Below, in pieces: positions 1 through 13,100 of a DNA stretch of 64,000 nucleotides. The notes under the pieces are model-generated. The model saw nothing but the letters and a program-made list of their open reading frames with translations. It searched no databases and was not told the DNA's origin. Source of the DNA: Strigamia acuminata (lineage: Eukaryota > Arthropoda > Chilopoda > Geophilomorpha > Linotaeniidae); NCBI GenBank assembly GCA_949358305.1, contig OX442316.1, forward strand, positions 11,656,001 to 11,720,000, given 5' to 3'. The first letter of the stretch is position 1; each line of letters opens with the position of its first letter. The position numbers were made by a program, and so were the translations under genes.

Positions 1-3000
1 CTCTCAATTGATCCAGAAAACTTGTGTTGTGTTGACTAAAAACGTAATCCTACTTTACGAGAGGATGCACCGTGCACTTCGTTTGAGCCTTTGAACTAAC
101 ACAAAGTTTAGAAGCTCAAAAATAAAGCTCAATGTTGTAATCAACCCAAAACTTTTAATACGTTAATCAAGGAGCTGTACAGTTTCAAATCCTTTGCTAT
201 TACCGTGGGACGAAGATCTATAGTTTCAGCTACTACCTGCGCACATATTTCTTTACTCGCGGTTGATTTGTTAGTACAGTCATCTTTAATTGGCTCAACA
301 CATAAATTAATTTAAATAATGTTCTGTAAATGGAATGTTGATGCTTAGTTTTAATATTTAAACGACTCAACACACAGATACATTTTGCACATTTGATTAA
401 TTTACAAGCAAAATATTTTTAGTCGTTCTAGTCACATATTATGCAAAACGTGTCATTCGAAAAGCAGGTAGAAAGCTAGAATTACATCATTAGTCAACCG
501 CATTGGGGATTTGAAAATGAAAGATCAACTTACAACACATTTCTAAAAACTTAATCTTATTACCGGTATTCATATTTTTTTTTAAAGATGCTTTCGAAAA
601 TAAGAAAAATAAACGGAAAAATATTAGTATTTTCAAATGAATACAAACTTTTGCTGATGGGCTAACTTTTCCGAATTTCTGCTCTTTCCGTTATTAAAAT
701 TAACATTAACATTTGAAGGAAATGCATATTTTCTCGGAAGTTGCTCGCAGTGTGACAAATGCAATAGGCATCAAATTTCGCTCCGTTCCATTTGTCGTTA
801 AATGAGACAAGTGGAAGAGCAGCAATGGATTTTTAGGGCGTGTCCGCGCACATTGGCATGCTCATTAAAAATTTAAAACTCTGAAGAATTCAACTTTTCG
901 GATATTTTGCACACTGTGTGTGCTCTTCTGAAATGCTGATGAATGTGATGAATGGTAAATGACGCAATTTTTTATTAAAAAATACCAAACTGCTCAAAAT
1001 ATAATGTCAATTCCGACTCCCAAGACGTGTTTAGAAGAGACGTTATTACATTTATGAGAAACTAAAAGCGTAAAAACTAGAAACGTGACACTTTCCTTTT
1101 TGAATTAAATCAATTAATTGGTAATTAACCAATTAATTTGCAATGAAAAGTTAATTATAAGTACTTGTTGCATAATTAATCCTTCATTATGAATGTTAAT
1201 GTTCATTGTACAAGAGAGTACGGGTCGTAATTATTTCCCACTGTTTTGCAAACTATCTTGTTACCATGACAATAGTATGTATATATCCGGTGCAAACGTT
1301 CCACGACTCGAGGTCTATTTCGCTTGCTGCATTAGTTAGATGCATTAAACGGTAATATGAATGTACATAAATTAACTTATGTAAACTAAACAACACTAAT
1401 TGAATAAAAACTTCAGCATTCACAAACTTATTAACAAATAGCAACGTGTAATTCTTGCCTCGTTTACTGCTTCATTACCCATGACAAAGGAAAATAACAC
1501 GTAGGCTTTAAAGAGAGTTAGTTATAATTTTACCCTTCAAGTATGATGCATAAATGTCTGCTGCAAGACGTAATTAAACGATATATTGCCTCATTAATGA
1601 GTAAAATAAGAGCCGTGGGTTGATTATTGCATTTCGAGATGGTTTCCTCTTAGAAAAGTGTACACGAACGTAAAGAAACAACTCTAGTCATGAAATTTTT
1701 ATAGAAGCAAACAAACTGAATAGAAAGTTCGGTTGAAAAACAAATTGTTTACAGAAAAAGACTAATAACAGCAATGGACTTTATTTTTTCCAATGATTAT
1801 AAAACAAATGTTTGCATTGTAAATCGAAGTAATGTCTGGAGTTTAAAGCAAGAATTAAATATTTGTGTATTTAAACAAAGTCTATTTATTCCATTTGAGC
1901 TTTTTAATGGGTTTTTTCTTCTTTTTTTCCCTTCTATTTTCAATTTGTTATTTGTTTCTTTTAGAACAAAAAAAAAAGAAAAATAGATACAGCAAGAAAT
2001 GTTGTTTTCTGGACTTTTCCGGAATCAGCCGAAGCTCAAACGAATTGGCAATTACAAGGAAATTGGATTAGTTTTTTTTTCCCTTCAATTGATTAGCAAT
2101 AGATCCACCACTATTTTAGCCACCGCCCTTTGTGGATCTTGTTCGATTTTCACTGACCCATCTATTGTAACGTTTAATTGGTGGTGAAAAAAAGAATTCA
2201 TTATCTTTGTTTTATTACATGTATCTGGGTTGGACGTATCATGAAAATTATTATTTTGTTTTGGCTTTTAATGACTCGCCACACCCAACTTCTTTCATTT
2301 ATGTAATGGAAAAAAAAGATTCAAGCAAGGCAGATTTAATTGACTGTCTTTCTTTATAAACAAGCGAAACCGAAACCTTCTAAAATTGATCGTATTAGGC
2401 CAAAAAAGTAATTTAATAAGTGATCACGCAAACTGTTTTTAATCCGCCAACTAAAAAGATTTTCCTCTTTCATTTTCGTGCAATTAGCCGGTGCACAAAT
2501 TTATCTTTTTAAAAAACTGATTAAGTGGCCACAAAACTTAGAAAAACTCATAAGAAGGCTCAAACGTGGCCTATGTTGCAAGCAACAACTTTCCGCAGAG
2601 CATAAACTGCTGCTTCATTAACTCATTCGCTGTAGTTCATTGTGAGTTGTTGCAGAAAACCCGGCGAAAGGTTACGTTAGGTTAACTATCTCTATCGCAT
2701 TAAAAGTTCCGTTTTTTGAAATGAATATTTTATATGTTAATAGAAAGTGGAGAGTTGCTTGATGGTAAAAAAAATAAAAAGGTAATTCGGAAAGAATGAA
2801 TGTAAAAAAAAAATTACTTACAAGACGAAACTTTGAATTGTCTTTCCACGCATTATAAGAGAAAAAGAGAAGCACTCCAAGTCTCTATTGATCTGGTCGG
2901 CAAAAGCAAGGGGGCAACCGGTATAAAGCTTCTACACCTCGGGTCAATATGTGGTATTTTAGGGCAAGACCAATTATTCTTTGTGAGAAATTCCTTTGTT

Positions 3001-4483
3001 CTTGGTTGTTGCTTAATCAGTCTTTTCCCCCAAGATATGTTAAGACGTTTATTTAGGATTTAATTCTGCAAACAAGGTGAATTTTTGTTTCAAAAGAAAT
3101 TTTTAATCTATATTTCATTTTTTTATATATATATTTTTTTACCTTTCTTTTTAATGGCAAAATTCTTTTGTGCTCTGTGCACATGTTTAGCCATGATTGA
3201 TATTGACATTCTGATGAAACTTTTATTCCAGTAGCTGCATTCGAAAATAGGAATGCAGCAAAAAACGTGTTTAATCCAAGTTTCTTTAAACCCCAGGGTT
3301 CGTGTGTTTGTAACGGATCGAAGATAAAATTACAGTTATCAAGAGAAGCGTAGAAATGTTACTGTTTTCCAAGTAAAAATGACCTAAACATGTGTTCCGA
3401 GAAGGACGTATCCACTTTAAAAATCATGCATTTTTATTACTAACGCTTTGACAAAATTCTGGCTCACTGGGGCCATCGACCTAGAAAGACCCATTTATTT
3501 TTCGGAAATTTACAAAATATACACGTGACCCTGAGGAGCCATCAACCCAAAAGAGCGCGTGGTGTTCCAACTTTTTCTTATCACTCCTTCAATAACGTCT
3601 TAGATAATCTTGCGACCGCACTACTAATTTATCACATATATATTCGTTTAATCACGCTAACCTATAAATGCACGTTTCATTTAACTATTCAAATCTAAAA
3701 AATAAAAATAATAATCATGCAAATCCTCGTAAAGGATCCACAAAAGCCATTTGCTCAGGACTCCTCAAAATGCATCATCCGCCACTGGTTGACATTTTAA
3801 AATGTCAACAGGGAAAAGGGACTTTATCTGTCAAGGTATTTGTAGAAAAAAATAAAATTATTATTGCAATTAAGCTCGTTAGTGAGTTTTAAGAAACGAT
3901 GATCTTTATCCCTTTTCCATTAGTGTCTCCAGTGTATTCGTTCAAGGTTTGCCCCCAACTAAAAGATAATATTGCTGTAACAGCTAAAAGCGGATATACT
4001 AGCTTGCTTGCTATTGGATACACTATCGAATGCATTTTCTGTTTATTTACGTCATGTGCCTCTTCCCTCGAGAAATGTTCGTTTCATGTGGCCGCAACTC
4101 CATTTTTCCGTCTAAATGAGATTGTCCACTTTCGAGGCTTCGTATTTCTAGCGTGTCATGTCTATAAATAGTATTGGAAGTGACGCAAATTGTGTGGTCA
4201 CGAAAATATAAAGTTATCGAGAGGGCTTAAATCATTACCAGAAATTCTGTAGAACTTGAATACCGGTAGTTATTTTTCCCAACTCCTTCGATTAACAAAT
4301 GCGATACCGTACTATTTTAAAAGTTATAATCATGACGTAGTACGGTACCGCATTTGTTACTCAAATCATTTGTTTTTTTATTTACAAGTTAGTGAAAAAT
4401 ATTATGATTTAATAATTTTAATGTGTCTTACGTTTCTATGGAAGTTGTAAAAAATTGAAGATGGGGTTTTATTTTATTTTCAG
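1..4483. other. Upstream flank of Shaw gene 1, no gene recognised
   Basis: AT-rich sequence with homopolymer runs and short meaningless ORFs. No exon, tRNA or transposon ends were recognised. A 5' non-coding exon and promoter of gene 1 may lie here or to the left, because exon 1 begins with a splice acceptor. The only notable structure is the hairpin at 4294-4358. Confidence 0.5.
4294..4358 (+). repeat. 20-bp inverted repeat (hairpin) just upstream of Shaw exon 1
   Basis: Arms 4294-4313 and 4339-4358 match at 19 of 20 positions, with a 25-nt loop. It lies about 125 nt before the acceptor of exon 1. It could be a fold-back remnant or an RNA structure in the upstream intron. Confidence 0.6.
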
Positions 4484-4571
4484 AATTTCAACATGTCTGA
4501 TTTAAATTTGCACATTTTAAGACTGCAATGGACACCGAGAACAGAGTCATCTTGAATATAGGAGGAATTCG
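4484..4571 (+). CDS. Shaw: Shaw gene 1 exon 1 (44-nt leader plus 44 coding nt)
   Basis: A T-rich acceptor ends in CAG at 4483. The ATG at 4528 opens [14 protein letters not shown], matching the start of Shaw proteins, and the exon leaves two bases (CG) before the donor GTGAGT at 4572. An upstream ATG at 4492, in another frame, overlaps the main start and could dampen translation. The acceptor implies at least one upstream non-coding exon, which I could not place. Confidence 0.85.
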
Positions 4572-7500
4572 GTGAGTAAATAAACATTTAATAACATTTT
4601 CAAACTAAAAATATATAAATTAAAAAAAATAATAATAAATAAATAACTAATTGTGCATAATGTTTTTTTTAAACATTTGCTAGTGAATCAAATAAGCAAA
4701 AGAAGTTTAGTTGAAAGCGCGACTAAAAAAAATTACCATTACTCTATTTTTATTGGCACACGTTATTCAAAGAACTTCGAGAGTTCAATATGTTACCGAA
4801 TTAAAAAAAAATTCAATTTATCTTCTCAAGTTGTCAAAAATTTATATTTATTTTTTCTGAGAATCCTAATATCTTATCAGGCGAGCGGGAGAAGTGAGAC
4901 TTCATTTAGCTCACTCTACACCTATTTAGCATGAGTTTTTCTTGACAGCTGTGCTGACAGTTCTGTTCTGTTTGGTGTGCATGTGAAAGATGCAGTGCGT
5001 TATAAGCCCGTTCAAACACTGATTTACGTGGGAATGAAAACAGAACAATAGAATTAAGTTGAATTCTTTATCACATCATCCACCACAAATCACAAACAAC
5101 TTTCAAATTTCAAAACACCAAAAACATTCCCTACACAAGCAGAGCTAACCGTTCTAGAATCAGTGCAATTCTAGTGTTAGTTTGTCAATAATCGCTCTTG
5201 AATGAATGGGTATGATTCCTCAAAGCTGTCACGTTTGGTAGATGGATTAAATACTGCTGTGACCCCAATACTGGCATTTAATCCTTCAAGCAATCAACAG
5301 CATTTTTATCCACTAATGACAATGTGTCAAAGTCAAATATATATCCACAAAGCACTCTTTCAGCTATGATTAATTGGAAAATAATCTAAACTGCCAAATG
5401 CATCGGAATTCGTAATTACAGAATAGTATCTTCTTTTAAAAATCGACAGCATTAAAATTTGATTTCATGGCACTATGCAGTAATAACTCGTGCCACTATT
5501 TAAAATATTTATTACAGACTTGGTACCTTAGTCCTTTGACTTGAGGAGTCTAGCTTAAATAGTTTTAGAGCATTGGCAGCAAAGTTTAATGTAGTGGATA
5601 TTCAGTCACTCATCAAACTTAAAAGCTTAATTCCAAAGTGCACTTGTATATTTTATGGCATGGTAATGTACAAGTAGATAGCCTGTTATTGTAATTACAG
5701 TACATGTTAAACAAGCTAGCTTTCTACTTTAATATAATATTGCTTTGAAGTGAACTGAATGCGTAATTTTGAACTTTTTATGGGTCACTCAGTATTGCAC
5801 ATCAGCCAGACACTGGGTTCAATTTGCGCGAACGAATTGGTGTGTGCCAACAAATGCTTCCTACATTTTAGAGTTAGTTTTGCAATGCGGATGGCTAAAC
5901 CAAAATTCAGAGATAAAAGTGCAGTGCAGAGGCAAAAAAATAACACATCTACAAAGTAGTCACTTTCTTTGCTCCTTTTGTTGTTACCAAACGCGTAACA
6001 AACCTTTTTTATGCGTTTATTATTGTAAACGTAAAAGCATTTAGGGTTATTATTCGTTTATTGCTATAGATTTGAAACGTATAAGGCGACGTTGAGGAAA
6101 ATTCCAGCTACACGACTCTCCCGCCTCACCGAGGCTCTAGCCAATTATGATCCTATTCTCAACGAATATTTCTTTGACCGTCACCCAGGAGTGTTTGGTC
6201 AGATTCTTAACTACTACCGCACTGGAAAATTGCATTATCCGACCAATGTGTGCGGCCCACTCTTTGAAGAGGAACTGGAATTCTGGGGCTTGGATTCTAA
6301 TCAGGTAAGAGTCATGATTAAATCATTCTAAATGTAATTTAATATTTATAAGTCAATTCTTATTCCTAAATGAGGTTGAACCATGCTGTTGGATGACCTA
6401 TACGATTCATCGTGATACACAACACACGTTGGCGGTGCTCGATAGGTAAAATCATAAAGTTTATTTAAGTTGCTTACACGTGTGAAAGAAAAGATGCGCT
6501 TTAAATTTTACCAAATTATCACTCCCTCGGTTGGTTGGTTTTTTCCATTTCTTCGATAGGTAATAAGATGATTCGCATGTGTTCAGCGGTATCTTGTTGA
6601 AGGAATGATAATAAACTTCCTTCGTTATCGCCTCTCAAGAGACTACGTCTAGGGACATGACAAACTTTTTTTTTTTTAAATTTAATTTATTTTTTTTCGA
6701 TTTAATAAGTAGGTAGAACATGTATTGACATTTTATTTTTCTAGACAAAAGTTAGTGAAGAAAAAGTTTCCGTCTTTCAATTAAAATAGCATTGTAATTC
6801 GAATTACAAGTCAAATTAAATATACCAGCTGCAACAAAGTAAACATTTAGATACGAGTTTAGCTTTAATTAAAACATTAAGAAAACCGTATTGGCTAGAA
6901 CACACAAAACCAAAATTAATCAGCTTTAATTCTATACAATTAAACTTTATTTTAGACTGCGACTTGAATATAAAAGGAAAATATGAATGTCAGTGAACTA
7001 TGCTGCTGCTGCTCTGGAATATTTCGAAAATGTTTTCCCCGATGGGAAATGTCAGCAATAAATGAACTGCTTTAATATTTACTTCTTCGTCACTTTGTTT
7101 TTTTTTCCCAAGATAGATTGATTTTAAGGAAAGTAGAACTATAATAAATGTTTTGAAAAGCTATATAAACTCAACTCCCCCCCTCTAATACCGTATGTAT
7201 GGTAATTTTCAGCAAAAAAAAAAAACAAAAACATTTTCGCATTAAAATTTTAATAATTTGAAAGTTAATGCTTTTCGCGTTGTCTAGAGGGAAAAATAAA
7301 ACCACACGTCCAAGATCTAAGTAAAAGTCATTAATTTGTTGATGGAAAGTAGAGTAAAAGAACCCGTAAAGATAGCGTTGAAAGGTAATTTAATTTGTTG
7401 TGACAGGTTGTGAGAGTAGAATCTTGTCCTTGTGTTGGCAGGCTAGATTTAGATACCGAGAAGCCAAGCGAAGAGGAAGTGGCCAGAAAATTTGGAATGG

Positions 7501-10122
7501 AAGATGCATTCTTAGAAGGACGGCTTACCTGCTGGCAAAAGATCAAACCCAAGATCTGGGCGCTTTTCGACGAACCCTACTCATCTGCTGCAGCTAAGGT
7601 AAAAATAAAAACCGTTAACTATAAAAAGGACCATTGATCTAAATCATTCCCACGCCAAAGCACGTACGACTGTTGTTGTTTTTTGGCAACCATGGGCGAA
7701 TGAAAAGTGCCTGCAAAACCCTTTAGTTTAGTTACGAGGCTCAAATGAGAACTCGTTTGAGTTATTGGCGATATAAAGGAGTGGGAAAAGTTTAAAATCG
7801 ATTTTCTGTCTTTCTCTTTTTCTTTTTGTGTTTAGAGACAAAAAAAAATTCTTCTGAAAAGTTTCAAAAACAGAAGAAAAAAAATTAATGAAAAAAATTA
7901 TTTTTCTAAATGAAATACCTTTAACACTTATCCAGGATCTTGAATTACTTTCTTTATTACGGAAGCACGGTCATAACACCAGCAGCCCGTTATATCCGCA
8001 CTTGTTTAGGATTAGTGTAGACGACAGAATTAGTTTAGTAGTCAGGTTTTATACCAAGGGAGTTGTGGTGTGGCCAATATCATAAAAATGGCGAAAGGTT
8101 TTATAGGTTAACCCACTCGGTTATTACGGTATTAAGAAACTTCTCCTGTACGAGAATGAACTTTGGCTAGAATGATTTATTTTCTGTAAGAAAAAACGAT
8201 TTATACCACTAGAGAATGTCTGGAGGGATTGAATGTAACACGCTGTTGGAGATTGATTCGATTCTGCCTTACCAAATGGTAATAAATACTTGAGTGTAAC
8301 CCTCCTCCTGTAAGTTGGCTTCTCAAGAAAACTGATGCATTGCAGGAAAACTAACTGAATGCATTATTTATTTATTTTCTGCGGTTTACCTGCGGCTTTG
8401 TGATAGCAATTTCAAATTAACATTTGTATGTTGAATTGGATTTGCTTTTCATGTTTGGAGAATATTTTTGCTAGTAATTTTATTATTATTATTATTATTT
8501 CATTTTTATTTTTAAATTACAGGTGATTGGCGTAGTTTCAGTGTTTTTTATCTGCGTTTCCGTCTTGTCCTTTTGTCTCAAGACACATCCTAACATGCGT
8601 GTGCCTGTGTTAGTCAACGAAACAGTAGATAGAGCGGGCAATGGCACTTATTGGAAACTGCACAAAATCCAGACTGAGCCTCACGAGGCCTTTTTTTACA
8701 TGGAGTGTATTTGTAATGCATGGTTCACTTTTGAAATTGGAATTCGTTTCGTATCAAGTCCGAAAAAGAAGGAATTTGTGTGTGCACCTGTTAATATTAT
8801 AGATTTTATATCAACACTTTCTTTCTACACTGATTTGCTGCTGCAGGAACTTGCTTACCATTTAGAAAATTCGGATATTTTTGAATTTTTCAGGTAAGAA
8901 TATAGAAGTAATAAAAATAATAAATGCACACGGTAGATATTTTGTATTATTACAAAATATTTGCTAATATGTCGTGCAAAGATTGATACTTGAGATAACG
9001 CTGACAAAAATATAAAATCAATAAAAATAAAAAGGCAATTAGAATGAAACATGGGAAATAAATTTTCCAAATTTCTTATCGATTTACACAACTAAGCTTA
9101 ATCTGAAGTTTGATCTGATTAAGGTGAATTTTATTTCATTTCCTTTCTTTGTTTTACACTTTAGCATAATCCGAATTCTCCGGTTGTTCAAGCTGACTCG
9201 TCACTCTCCAGGACTCAAAATTCTTATCCACACTTTCAAAGCGAGTGCCAAAGAACTGACATTGCTCGTCTTCTTTCTCGTTCTGGGAATTGTCGTCTTC
9301 GCCAGTCTTGTTTACTACGCCGAAAGACTCCAAAAAATGCCTCGCAACGATTTCAACTCCATACCAGAGGGCCTTTGGTGGGCTATAGTTACAATGACAA
9401 CTGTCGGCTATGGAGACATGGTCCCTCGAAGCTACGGAGGGATGTTTGTCGGAGCATTGTGTGCCTTGGCCGGTGTGCTGACCATCGCATTACCGGTTCC
9501 AGTCATTGTGTCCAACTTTACAATGTTTTATTCCCACACCCAAGCTAGGTCTAAACTGCCGAAAAGGAGGAGAAGAGTTCTACCCGTGGAGCAGCCACGA
9601 CAAAGAATTAGGCAACGATGTGAAGGCAATATTCATCATAGGAGAATGAACGCCATCAAACATCACCACCCAGCAGCTCTGAAAGAGTTTAGAAACCCCA
9701 AAATAGGTGATTTAATGAGTTAAGTGATTTTGAGCTTTTTAATTACCACCCTCTCTTGGGCAGGCAATTTGAATGGCGTTAATGTGGTAATGGCTCCATT
9801 CCACGGAATGGGTACCGCTTTGACGCCACCATCTGTCGCCGACCAGTCCAGACCTACGAGCGCCACTGCAAGCCTCGTCGCTTTATTACCATCCTTTGCA
9901 CCCCGTCAACCAGACGCCTCGCCCGAAGAGCAGCAAGATCCTCGTCCTCCCACTAGTATTCAGCGCCCTCCATCGACGCTTGTATTAAGTGGCTGGCCGA
10001 CTTCGCCTATTTTCCCACAGATGTCCTTCCAGGAAGGTGGGGATGCTAAAGAGATGAGTGATGAAGAGAAGTTGGGATTGTACGGGATTATAATGCTGCC
10101 TGGAACAAATATCCATATCTAA
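4528..10122 (+). CDS. Shaw: Shaw-type (Kv3/KCNC) voltage-gated potassium channel, gene 1, complete, 7 coding exons
   Basis: Join of 4528-4571, 6070-6304, 6375-6445, 7442-7598, 8523-8893, 9165-9706 and 9764-10122: 1779 nt, 592 residues, every junction in frame with GT/AG ends. The product is a plasma-membrane subunit of a tetrameric K+ channel. T1 domain about residues 8-120, with zinc motif HX5CX20CC (H70, C76, C97, C98). S1 about 170-189, then an S1-S2 loop with two N-glycosylation sequons (N201, N209). S2 about 225-246, S3 about 259-276. S4 about 293-306 has basic residues every third position (R296, R299, K302, R305), a low charge count typical of Shaw. The selectivity filter TVGYG is at 372-376 and the S6 PVP kink at 403-405. 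After the conserved basic post-S6 segment the tail is not conserved to my eye and ends in NIHI, which fits a class II PDZ ligand (inference). Identity is certain at family level. Transcript ends are not determined. Confidence 0.93.
6070..6304 (+). CDS. Shaw: Shaw gene 1 exon 2 (core of T1 tetramerization domain)
   Basis: Acceptor TATAG ends at 6069. The first base completes Arg15 (CG|A). It encodes residues 16-93, [19 protein letters not shown] through FWGLDSNQ, almost identical to gene 2. It contains H70 and C76 of the T1 zinc site. Donor GTAAGA at 6305, phase 0. F16 replaces the His found in gene 2 (HETYKA). Confidence 0.93.
6375..6445 (+). CDS. Shaw: Shaw gene 1 exon 3, 71-nt exon carrying the zinc-binding CC pair
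   Basis: It lies 70 nt after exon 2 and translates as [19 protein letters not shown] followed by AVLD plus two bases of an Arg codon. This is the expected Shaw sequence after SNQ. C97 and C98 complete HX5CX20CC with exact spacing. Acceptor ATGAG at 6374 has a weak pyrimidine tract. Donor AG|GTAAAA at 6446. Without this exon the reading frame into exon 4 fails. Confidence 0.9.
7442..7598 (+). CDS. Shaw: Shaw gene 1 exon 4 (T1-S1 linker)
   Basis: Acceptor TTGGCAG ends at 7441. The first G completes Arg117, followed by 52 codons, [18 protein letters not shown] through [10 protein letters not shown], the conserved Shaw linker before S1. The upstream in-frame stretch from about 7407 is intron: the tract TCTTGTCCTTGTG before 7441 is the pyrimidine tract, and exon 3 ends with exactly the two bases needed. 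Donor GTAAAA at 7599. Confidence 0.92.
8478..8500 (+). repeat. (TAT)n microsatellite in intron 4 of Shaw gene 1
   Basis: About seven ATT/TAT units immediately upstream of the exon 5 acceptor. Confidence 0.8.
8523..8893 (+). CDS. Shaw: Shaw gene 1 exon 5 (S1, S1-S2 loop, S2, S3)
   Basis: Acceptor AATTACAG ends at 8522. It encodes residues 170-292: S1 ([17 protein letters not shown]), the loop with sequons NET and NGT, S2 containing [12 protein letters not shown], the S2-S3 region, and S3 with [12 protein letters not shown]. It ends EFF plus AG of Ser293. Donor GTAAGA at 8894. A (TAT)n run sits in the intron just upstream. Confidence 0.93.
9165..9706 (+). CDS. Shaw: Shaw gene 1 exon 6 (S4, S5, pore, S6)
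   Basis: Acceptor ACTTTAG ends at 9164. The C completes Ser293. It encodes [20 protein letters not shown] (S4), [15 protein letters not shown] (S5), pore helix and filter TMTTVGYGD, then S6 with [10 protein letters not shown] and [19 protein letters not shown]. It ends with the first base of Gly474. Donor G|GTGATT at 9707. If the 57-nt intron is retained, the frame runs DLMS then TAA at 9721-9723. Confidence 0.93.
9764..10122 (+). CDS. Shaw: Shaw gene 1 exon 7 (cytoplasmic C-terminal tail)
   Basis: Acceptor CTCTTGGGCAG ends at 9763 with a good pyrimidine tract. GC completes Gly474, then 118 codons and TAA at 10120-10122. The tail is rich in Pro, Ser and Ala (for example [20 protein letters not shown]) and probably disordered. 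It has no recognised domain. The last residues are LPGTNIHI. Assignment to the gene rests on the in-frame 57-nt intron and a long open frame. Confidence 0.75.
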
Positions 10123-13100
10123 AAATTGTAATTAATTTTTTTCTTTGCAGATCTCATTTAATTAATCAGTCAAGTATTTTTTTAAAAGTACATTTTGAAT
10201 AAGTTTAAGTTGAGAAACTTTGTCTGAAGCTCGTAGTATAAGTGTCGTTCAAAGTTAAACCCATTTGGACAAGCTTTACAGCAACCGCAGTTTTCCCCAT
10301 TCTGTCATTTTGTGGGTCATTTAAGTGGAAAAACCACTCACCTGAAGTGAGTCTAGAAGTTACTTTCGTCATTTTAAGTGGTTTAAAGCACTTTGCGGTT
10401 TCAATTGACTGAAAGATATTTTGGTAATTTTATTGTCAAAATTTTAGTTGGGGGGAAGTAAAGGATGAAATTCTTTTCACCCATTTTTTTCCAATATTTG
10501 AATAAAAATGTCGGGTTTTCCACCCAATTTTGGCTTTACGGCACTCACAAGTACAAATAACAGCAAATACTTTCTTTTAAAAAACTTTGAACGAGACTTA
10601 TAGTTAAATACAAGAATTATACCAAATTTGCTTTAAAAATCTTTCCGCAAGATCACTAGATGGCGTTGATTCTCTTTGACAATACAGAATTTTTATTTTA
10701 AATAATTTATACTGTGATTTTTGTCTTTTGTCATTTTGATGACTACGTATTGAAGATCATAAAATTTACATTTCCCAAACTTATCTGTCTTTCATGGATC
10801 TATATATAAGATGTACAGATCTGAGTTTGTATACAAAAATTGTACTCAGGCTATTTATGTAAGTGCTGCCAACTTACACATTATATGAGATTTTAAAAAA
10901 TAAAAATAAAAGTTTATCTTAGCTCATTAGGTTCTTATAGTACGAACAAAAATATATTCTTTGTAAAAACTGTCACAAGAATTTAGATTAGTGGATTTGT
11001 TTACGAAAACGATATTTGTGAAACAACCAAATAAACTTAAAAACCTAACTATAGAATTTTTATTTGATTCCTGTCATTTACCGATAAATATATTTTCAAA
11101 CGATTTTGATTCTGTCGTGTAAAAAATCTAAAACGTTTGCAAAAATCTTCCATCATTTATTCACTGTTTTATCGAGTTATATTAATGCGAAAAAAATTCA
11201 GATGGAAAGAAATAAAGTGTGACATTTTGTCTTATCACGACTTGCGGCACATTGAGGTGAATTTTAAATACTTTATACTTGGAAAACACCACTGAAACTC
11301 CCCTATTTCAGAAGAGTAGAAGACGACTTATCTTTCAGTCAATATCGATATCAAAATTCTTCTCTATCTCTATCATTTATTTTTTAAAGCCAGTATATAT
11401 GAAAACGCACTGCATAAACCACCTGCTTAAAATTTCCTAACATCCACTAAATCAATAGTTGCTTGGTAAAGTAGAAAGTAAGTCGTAATAAACGCGTATC
11501 TTTTCTCATGTTTAATTCATCCTTTTTTCTAGATTGCCATCATGCCATGTATGAGGAGCAGCTAAATGTATCAAGGGGTTTTATTTCCATTCTAATTTAT
11601 CAAAAGAAATGTGAAAATATTCATTTTTTTCCGAATGTATCTATTTAGAGCACTAAAACAATAGCTGGTTTTGAGATTGAATATAAACACACCGCGAAAG
11701 TGCTTCTGCTTTTGAATGTTTCTAATAACTGAAAGTTTTGTAGATAAAATAAATATTGTCGACAGTTTGCTAAAGTGCACTACAGGTGCCAAGGACAGCG
11801 GTGCTCTGCAGTGAAGCTCATAATTGTTCTTTTATTATAATCAATCGAATAATTTATTATTCATTTTCCACATGGAGACACAATGCAACGCAATACATAC
11901 GCAGTGAGTTTTAATTTAATAGAAATAAATGAAACGAAGTTGGTGTTAACAAGTGAAATGAGTTGAATGCTCATGCAAAACCGCAGACAGTAATATAAAA
12001 GATGAAAAAGCAAAGAAGCTTTTTGTTGAAATGAACTCGACTCGTTGAACAATGGGTGTGGTGTTGCGAGGTTAGGATGTAGAGCATTGGCTATTGTCTA
12101 TCTCATTGCCTAGGTTGACGAGCACATTAACTTATTCCTCCGTTCTTGTTCCACTCGCTTGATTACTTTTAACACTGATCAGGAGTGTCGTAAAGACGAT
12201 GCACTTTAACGCTTGAAAATGGCGCCTCTGTGCATCGTAAAGATAAAACCATTTGATCGCCGCTCTTGCCTGCCTGATCTTAATTTAGTGTGCGATGCTA
12301 CTCACACGAAACCAGCAAGAGACCAATGCGTAACCTGTTTGATATTTGCCAACTGTTCACGACAGATTAAAAGCCATTTTACGTCCGAAATTTTCCTCAT
12401 AAAATGAAAGTTTGGTCTAAGATTTCGAGTGTTAATTCTCTGAAGAAATCAGTCTAAATCGGTTTGATTGCAGTTTTTAGCACTTTGGTCTTTGAGTGTC
12501 CACCCCACATTGGCAACAGCTGGTAGAACATGAGCGAGATATGAGTGTTCTCGCCAGAATGAGACTCATTACGTGGGCCATTGCGTTTTGTCATAATTCA
12601 GAGTGGATACAGTGGCGTCTCTTCTCATTGGTGGCCAATTGCCAAACGCACAGCAACGCTGCAGCTAGACGAACAATTTTTCTCTCCTATTTCTCGTCCT
12701 CATAAATGCAGTAATATGATTATTTACAGCCGATCGACCGTGCAATTTAAAAATATATTTTTTGTTGCTACCTGCATTTGCCTTTTAAAAAATTAAATTG
12801 ACTTAATTTAGAGTTATTTACAATAAAACAATAAAATAAATGTTTATTTATTATTTTTAATTAAAAAAAAATCTAATTCAAATAAAGTTTGGTGCGTATT
12901 GGAAATACAAATTCAATCTATTATTAAGAGTAAAGTCCAATGTCGTGTACAGAAATTCCCAATGGATCAACTGGTAGTGTAGTGTCATTTGTATTCATGT
13001 CTAGTACGAGAGATTTTGTTGAAGAGCAATTTTCCTCGATCATTGAGAGGTTTTTCCTTTCGAAAGTCACTGCAAACGATAGATTCAATGAGAAATGCTA

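Noticed and set aside
7410-7441. N-terminal extension of Shaw exon 4 (VESCPCVGR)
   Set aside because: It resembles the expected VEPCC by chance. The real VEPCCW exon is at 6375-6445, and a good acceptor at 7441 gives exact phase.
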